Below, one piece after another: positions 31,857 to 36,351 of a stretch of 36,351 nt of DNA. Position numbers and translations under genes: made by a program. The notes under the pieces are model-generated. The model saw only the letters and a list, made by a program, of their open reading frames with translations, made no database searches and was not told the DNA's origin. Source of the stretch: JAVEDQ01 sp035468175 (GTDB taxonomy: Bacteria > Actinomycetota > Actinomycetes > Frankiales > Frankiaceae); assembly GCA_035468175.1 (NCBI GenBank), contig DATITC010000153.1:1-36351 (forward strand), written 5' to 3'. Each line of letters begins with the position of its first letter. The stretch's first letter is position 1.

Positions 31857-34473
31857 GCCCGATCACCTGCTGGAACGTCGGCCGGTTCTGCCACTCGAGC
31901 GGGGTGACGTTCTGGCCGAGGTAGGTGAATTGGATTTCGTCGGTCGACTTGTCGAAGCGCCACTTCGCCGGGTCCTTGGTCTTCTGCGCGGCGCTGACCT
32001 GGTCAACTGCCCGCTGCAGCGTTGTCCGCAGCTCGGCGCGGCAGGCGTTGAGATCACCGTTGCCGCAGTAACCCTGCGACATGAACTGCGGCGACGTCTG
32101 CGCCGGTCCCGGCTGGGCCTGCAGCCGTCGCAGGTCCCGGGTGACCCACGAGTACGAGCCGACGTTGTTGAACGAGGAGCCGCTCTGCTTCGTCGTCGGC
32201 AGGTTGTCCAGCGACACCGGCAGGACGTTCACGAGCGGACCGAGTCGGGGCGCGAGCACCTGCTTCGCCACCAGCGGATACCAGGCGTCCATCAGCGCGA
32301 TGGCCCCCGAGTCGGTGTACTGGCCGGTGCGCGCCCGGTCGACCCGGTGCGCCCCCGCCGCCTGCCAGTCGGCCAGCAGCTTCGTGTAGGTCGCGAGCTG
32401 CGGGTCGTCACCCACCACCTTGAGCACGTCCGGGAGGATGTAGGCGCCGCGGATGTCGACGGTGCCGGCGTCCATCATCGCCCCGACCAACTTGACGCGG
32501 TCCAGCTTGCCGGCGGCGAGCGCCGCCTTCACCCGGTCCTCTAGCGCGAGAGAGCGCTGCACCGGCCCCCAGCCCCACTCGTCGTCGGCCGAGTAGGTCC
32601 CGGAGGACGGCTTGTTGTTCCAGCTGACGAGGTAACCCGACGGCGGGTTCACCGACTGCGGATGGCCAGCCGCCGGGAGGAAGCCCGTCCAGTCCCAGCG
32701 CGGGTCGCCCCAGCGCGGCAGGTCCGGGTCGACGCCGGTGGCCCGGAGCGGGAGCGCACCCGAGGTGAAGGTCGCGATGTCGCGGTCGTCGACGTAGAAC
32801 CAGTTGAAGCTGAACGTCAGCTTCGAGAAGGCGTCGGTGAAGTCCCGCGCACCGTGGATCGTCGTCGGATCGTTCATCTGCGCGAAGCCGACCACCGAGT
32901 CCGGCTCGTGGCCGTACGTCGACCGCTGCGACACCACCGCGACCGGCGCGCCGTTCGCCGTCGTCCGGTACTGGACGATGCCGTGCCGGGTCCGCAGATC
33001 GGGGAAGGTCGCGACCACCTTGCCGGTCGAGTCGTGTTCCTGGTGCGGCGTGCCGGTCATTGGCGTGCAGGTGGAGCCGTCGAGGTAGCCGGTCGAGTCC
33101 GGGGTGGCGGGAGTGCCGTCGAGGTTGCACAGCCGGTCGAAGACGGTGTCGATGACGTCGCCGGAGGCGCTGGTGGCCGACCAGGCGTAGTTCTTGCCGT
33201 GCCCGATGAGCACGGCGAACTGCAGGTTGGCGAACGCCACCCCGCGCGCCTCCTGGTGCGGCCCGTGCAGCGCGATCTCGTCGAAGAAGTTCGGGGCCTG
33301 GTAGGCGGTCTGTGGTCCCATCACGGCGATCGGCTTGCCGGAGGTCGTGTGGCTGCCGGCGACCAGCAGCGCGTTGCTCATCTGGCGCGGCACCTGGAGC
33401 CAGTCCGGCCCTCCGGACCCGGCTCCGCCACCGGCGCCGGTGGCGCTGTTCGCCGCACCGGTTCGGGCATTGGCCGGCACCGGCCCGGTGCCCGGAACCA
33501 GCTTCGCGCCCGAGGAGGCGAGGTCGGGCAGCGCGACCGCGGCCGGGTCGATCGGACCTGGGGCGCCGTAGGGAGCGGCACCAGGGTTGGTCGTCGGGGC
33601 GTTCGGGTCCTGCGCGGTGCGGAGATCGGCGAGCACCTGCCGCCCGGGACCGGCGCCGAGCTTGGCCTGGAGCTGACGTAGGAACAAGGCGTTCTGCGCC
33701 TCCTGGCCACCGCCCTTCCCGAACATGCCGCCGACCAGCGATGCCGTGTAGACCACGTCCGCCTTCGTGTACGGCGTCGGGGTCAGCTTCAGCAGCTTGT
33801 AGGGCGCCGGACAGGTCGGGGCGCTCGTCGTCGGGCAGAGCTTCTGCCGGGCCGCGTTGACCCCGTCGACGAAGGCGTCGAGCCGGGCGAGCAGGTCGAT
33901 GCCGACCTGTCCCTTGTCGCGGAGCGCGTCGAGCTGGGCCTGCGCCTCCTGCGGGGTGTAATCGGCTTGGCGTAGCTGATCGGCGTCGGCGGTGAGGGTG
34001 CTCGGCGTCCCGCCCTCGAGCTCGGACAACCGCCCGGCCCCGGCGTAACGGATCGCGTCCATCACGAACATCCGGTCCTGCGTTCCGGCATAGCCGGCGC
34101 CGTAAGCGGTGTCGTTGTCGGTGGTGCCGTAGACGTAGGGAACGCCGAACCTGTCGCGCTTGATCGTGACCCCGGGACGCGGGGCCTCCGTGCTGACCAC
34201 ATCGCCCGGCGCCGGGTCGAGGGGGGCGTTCTTGTAGTAGTCGCCCAACGAGGGGTCTTTGAGGCTCGCGGGATCAACGCGGTTGAGCGCGTCGTACATG
34301 TCCCGCTGATTGCTGGACCCGTTCTCACCCGGGGGCAGGATGCTGAGCACCTGCAGCGGGGTCGCGTTCGTTCGTCCGCCGTCCGGGGCGTTCGACTTCG
34401 AACCACCGGAACACCCGCCCAGAACCAGACAGGTCACCAGCCCGATCGGTACCGCCGCGCGTAGCGCTCGCAC
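31852..34473 (-). CDS. Penicillin acylase-family lipoprotein (Ntn hydrolase)
   Basis: 873 residues from a GTG at 34473, with AAGGGAG upstream; the frame further to 34983 crosses the divergent gene. Lipobox LGGC with Cys21 predicts an acylated, surface-anchored protein. The alpha-subunit region shows IKRDRFGVPYVYG and AQDRMF-type GTQDRMFVMD. The self-cleavage site and nucleophile are in RQMSNALLV (Ser366), followed by SGKPIAVMGPQT. Family members remove acyl groups from beta-lactams or acyl-homoserine lactones. A Gly/Ala/Pro-rich insert precedes the cleavage site, making the precursor longer than usual. The Gly normally before Ser is Met here. The substrate is unknown. Confidence 0.9.
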   Translation of the reverse strand: MRALRAAVPIGLVTCLVLGGCSGGSKSNAPDGGRTNATPLQVLSILPPGENGSSNQRDMYDALNRVDPASLKDPSLGDYYKNAPLDPAPGDVVSTEAPRPGVTIKRDRFGVPYVYGTTDNDTAYGAGYAGTQDRMFVMDAIRYAGAGRLSELEGGTPSTLTADADQLRQADYTPQEAQAQLDALRDKGQVGIDLLARLDAFVDGVNAARQKLCPTTSAPTCPAPYKLLKLTPTPYTKADVVYTASLVGGMFGKGGGQEAQNALFLRQLQAKLGAGPGRQVLADLRTAQDPNAPTTNPGAAPYGAPGPIDPAAVALPDLASSGAKLVPGTGPVPANARTGAANSATGAGGGAGSGGPDWLQVPRQMSNALLVAGSHTTSGKPIAVMGPQTAYQAPNFFDEIALHGPHQEARGVAFANLQFAVLIGHGKNYAWSATSASGDVIDTVFDRLCNLDGTPATPDSTGYLDGSTCTPMTGTPHQEHDSTGKVVATFPDLRTRHGIVQYRTTANGAPVAVVSQRSTYGHEPDSVVGFAQMNDPTTIHGARDFTDAFSKLTFSFNWFYVDDRDIATFTSGALPLRATGVDPDLPRWGDPRWDWTGFLPAAGHPQSVNPPSGYLVSWNNKPSSGTYSADDEWGWGPVQRSLALEDRVKAALAAGKLDRVKLVGAMMDAGTVDIRGAYILPDVLKVVGDDPQLATYTKLLADWQAAGAHRVDRARTGQYTDSGAIALMDAWYPLVAKQVLAPRLGPLVNVLPVSLDNLPTTKQSGSSFNNVGSYSWVTRDLRRLQAQPGPAQTSPQFMSQGYCGNGDLNACRAELRTTLQRAVDQVSAAQKTKDPAKWRFDKSTDEIQFTYLGQNVTPLEWQNRPTFQQVIGQ

Positions 34474-34509
34474 GTCACTCCCTTGTGATGCGTCCCACGT
34501 CCTTCGAGC

Positions 34510-34515
34510 ACAGTA
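34510..34515 (-). promoter_or_regulatory. Possible -10 element of the acylase gene
   Basis: TACTGT on the minus strand fits TAnnnT and lies 37 nt before the GTG at 34473, in the 133-bp gap shared with the divergent CorA-like gene. No convincing -35 was found. Confidence 0.3.
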
Positions 34516-34606
34516 GCGCCGGGGAACGACAAAACCGGACGCTCCACGCCTGGATCGGGACGCCGATACGCACTCGGACGACCGTCCGTCGAGAGGCGCC
34601 CTGAAG

Positions 34607-35968
34607 ATGCTGGACGAAGTCACCGCAGCAAGGTCGATAGCAGCCAGCGCTCGCGACGAACGCGCGCAGGTCGCGAAGACCTGGCGCGGCGCGACGACTC
34701 TGCTCGACGCCTTCGGCCTGCCCACGTTGAGCCGCGAGAACGCCGTCGTCATGCAGGAGGCGTTGGCCCGGGAGGGCGTGCGCACCGATCCGCTCCTGAC
34801 CGAGGTCGAGCGCAAGACGAAGGTGCGCCTGCTGCTTCCCGGCGACGACCCCAGGGCGCCACAAGACCTCGTGGCCGATGGGAGGCTGACGGCCACCCTG
34901 TGGCGTCGAGATCGGGCACCGCAGTCCATCCCGATCGCGGAGGCGGCATCCCGACCGCCGGGCAGCCTGCTGTGGCTCGACATCGATCCCTCCGCGGAAG
35001 TGCCGGCGGCGTTCGACGTTCTTCACCTGCTCCTGCCCGAGCTCGAACGGCAGGCGCTCGAGGACCTCCTGCAGGTGGACGACCTTCCTGGTGCGTCCTC
35101 CTACGGCCCGGTGCACAAACTCTCGACGGTGGCGATCGAAGCCGTCGAGCCGGAGGACGATCGGCGCAACGACGACGGCAGCAAGGCAGGGGCCCTCTCG
35201 TTCCTCGTCGTGGAGATCCTGGCCGGCCCGAATTGGCTGCTCACCTGCTGGCACGAACCCCGGAAGCTTCCCGCCGGGGCGCTTCCCGAGGACCGACTGG
35301 AGGTGAAGGGCCCAGCCCTGCGCGAGATCGAGCAGTGCTGGCGGGAACGCGGAGATGACAGCCTGCCGAAGCTCGTCCTGCTGCTGTGCCGGGAGATCGC
35401 CCGGAGCTACCCGACCGCCCGCCGCACCCTCTATTCCTGGCTGGAGCAGTGGGAGCTGGAGTTCCACCGCGTGCAGGATCCCGTCGAGCAGGCGACCCTG
35501 CGGGACCTCCGTGTGCTCATCAGCGAGATGCATCGTCGTCTGCACGCGCTCGAGGAGACACGCTTCACCGGCGACGAGAACAACTGGTTGGCCGGGGAGA
35601 GCACCAAAGGTCAGCGCCAGGAGCTGCAGGGTTGGCTCGACCGAGGGACGCGTGGCCTGACCAACCTGGCCGGGACCCTGCGCACGGCGACGGAGTTGCA
35701 GACCAGCGCCGGCATCCGTCGTCATCTGGAACTGGCCCAGGAACAGGCCGGGAAGACCGACCGGCTCCAGGACCAGGTCGGGCTGGTCACCTCGGTCCTG
35801 CTGGTGCCGACATTCATCGCCGGCCTGTTCGGCGCCAACACCACCGTGCCCGGACAGGGTCACTGGAGCGGCTTCGTCCTGATGGTCGCCCTCATGGTCC
35901 TCGGCTCCGGGTCGACCTACGTTCTCTTCCGCCGGATCAGATCGGGCCAGCCACCAGCGGCCGAGTGA
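34607..35968 (+). CDS. CorA-like cation transporter with a GAN motif
   Basis: 453 residues from the ATG at 34607, preceded by GAGAGG. The long N-terminal part is soluble and alpha/beta, as in CorA, and the last long helix region (LRDLRVLISEMHRRLHALEE; LQTSAGIRRHLELAQEQAGKTDRLQ) precedes two membrane helices. The loop motif after the first helix is FGANTTVPG (G409, A410, N411) where Mg2+-transporting CorA has GMN, so ion choice may differ. This resembles the ZntB/CorA-like branch. Divergent from the acylase gene. Confidence 0.82.
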   Translation: MLDEVTAARSIAASARDERAQVAKTWRGATTLLDAFGLPTLSRENAVVMQEALAREGVRTDPLLTEVERKTKVRLLLPGDDPRAPQDLVADGRLTATLWRRDRAPQSIPIAEAASRPPGSLLWLDIDPSAEVPAAFDVLHLLLPELERQALEDLLQVDDLPGASSYGPVHKLSTVAIEAVEPEDDRRNDDGSKAGALSFLVVEILAGPNWLLTCWHEPRKLPAGALPEDRLEVKGPALREIEQCWRERGDDSLPKLVLLLCREIARSYPTARRTLYSWLEQWELEFHRVQDPVEQATLRDLRVLISEMHRRLHALEETRFTGDENNWLAGESTKGQRQELQGWLDRGTRGLTNLAGTLRTATELQTSAGIRRHLELAQEQAGKTDRLQDQVGLVTSVLLVPTFIAGLFGANTTVPGQGHWSGFVLMVALMVLGSGSTYVLFRRIRSGQPPAAE

Positions 35969-36066
35969 AGCGCGCCGCCCCGAACCGCCTGGACTGCGCG
36001 GCCCGGTTAGGCCACCTGCCCCTTCAGTCCGTCACCGCACAGGCCGTAGCCAGAAGTAAGCCCGTC

Positions 36067-36351
36067 ATGACTCCGGGGTCACACCCATACGAGCGGGCGA
36101 CACCAGTGCGAATCGAGCGACCAGCCATGTTGTGGCAACGACACCCCGCACGCCACCATCCGAACGCGCCCATCTCGACCCGCCGCCGGTGGCTCCCAGC
36201 GCTGCCCGTGCTGAGCCTGCTGATCAGCTGTCTCGCCGTTGCCGGCGTGGCCGTGTCGCAGGCTCCCGCGAACGCAGCGGACCTCACGGCAGCTCAATGC
36301 AACGCCCACGCTCCGGGCGCGCTCCCCACGACCGCGTTGACGTGCACCGTC
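36067..36351 (+). CDS. Secreted protein, N-terminal part (runs off the right edge)
   Basis: The plus strand is open from the ATG at 36067 to the end (95 codons). After an extended basic region there is TRRRWLPALPVLSLL, a hydrophobic core and an ANAADL-type cleavage site near residue 75, a typical signal peptide. The mature start (LTAAQCNAHAPGALPTTALTC) has two Cys. The start is uncertain: a GTG at 36106 or ATG at 36127 would shorten the N-terminus. The family is not recognisable from this fragment. The 98-bp gap 35969-36066 holds nothing recognised. Confidence 0.6.
   Translation, partial: MTPGSHPYERATPVRIERPAMLWQRHPARHHPNAPISTRRRWLPALPVLSLLISCLAVAGVAVSQAPANAADLTAAQCNAHAPGALPTTALTCTV

Noticed and set aside
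1..36351. tRNA, rRNA, CRISPR, transposon or phage genes
   Set aside because: Looked for by eye on both strands; no cloverleaf with CCA-type end, no regularly spaced repeats and no transposase or integrase motifs were seen.

Overview
The window is very GC-rich DNA with GTG starts, strong AGGAGG-type ribosome sites and actinobacterial gene families: WS/DGAT wax ester/triacylglycerol synthases, FadD, a baeRF-like Rv2629 relative, a TreT-type trehalose synthase, an NlpC/P60 protein, and TspO next to a GyrI-like protein. It looks like a chromosomal segment of a free-living, spore- or dormancy-capable actinomycete (Frankiales, Geodermatophilales or Kineosporiales type). No rRNA, tRNA, CRISPR array, transposase or phage gene was seen. 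This is inference from gene content; no organism can be named from the window alone.

Layout. 1-4.6 kb: a partial large beta-rich protein of unknown function reads off the left edge. Divergent from it is a pair coding for an EXORDIUM-like HExxE protein and a phosphoesterase (phospholipase C/acid phosphatase superfamily), then a small zinc-ribbon-like protein. 4.9-10.3 kb: a lipid block holds a long-chain acyl-CoA synthetase, a YccF membrane protein and two divergent WS/DGAT acyltransferases. 10.3-17.4 kb: a complete carbohydrate uptake and hydrolysis locus reads GH35 beta-galactosidase, binding lipoprotein and two permeases on the minus strand, each overlapping the next by 4 nt, with the ATPase divergent. 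17.4-21.3 kb: two minus-strand runs encode a small membrane protein, GyrI-like and TspO, then a peptidoglycan-binding protein, an SGNH hydrolase and a nitronate monooxygenase-like flavoprotein. 21.5-28.5 kb: a plus-strand run encodes a shortened baeRF protein, a cupin, TreT, an alpha/beta hydrolase and a 988-residue membrane protein in which a patatin-type catalytic site is split by about six membrane helices. 28.6-31.9 kb: a class II glutamine amidotransferase and an acetate transporter lie among three decayed genes. 31.9-36.3 kb: a penicillin acylase-type lipoprotein, a CorA-like transporter with a GAN instead of GMN motif, and the start of a secreted protein.

How the genes may work together. 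Several promoter regions carry 14-bp elements close to the DosR/DevR dormancy-regulator core (GGGAC-TTT-n-CCC): before the second WS/DGAT, between the peptidoglycan-binding and baeRF genes, and two copies before the patatin-like gene. In Mycobacterium tuberculosis, a WS/DGAT (tgs1) and the baeRF gene Rv2629 are DosR-controlled. The most interesting hypothesis is therefore a hypoxia/dormancy regulon spread over this region: lipid storage by FadD and WS/DGAT, lipid turnover by the patatin-like protein, trehalose by TreT, and a ribosome-related baeRF factor. This rests on motif reading by eye and needs a genome-wide motif scan.
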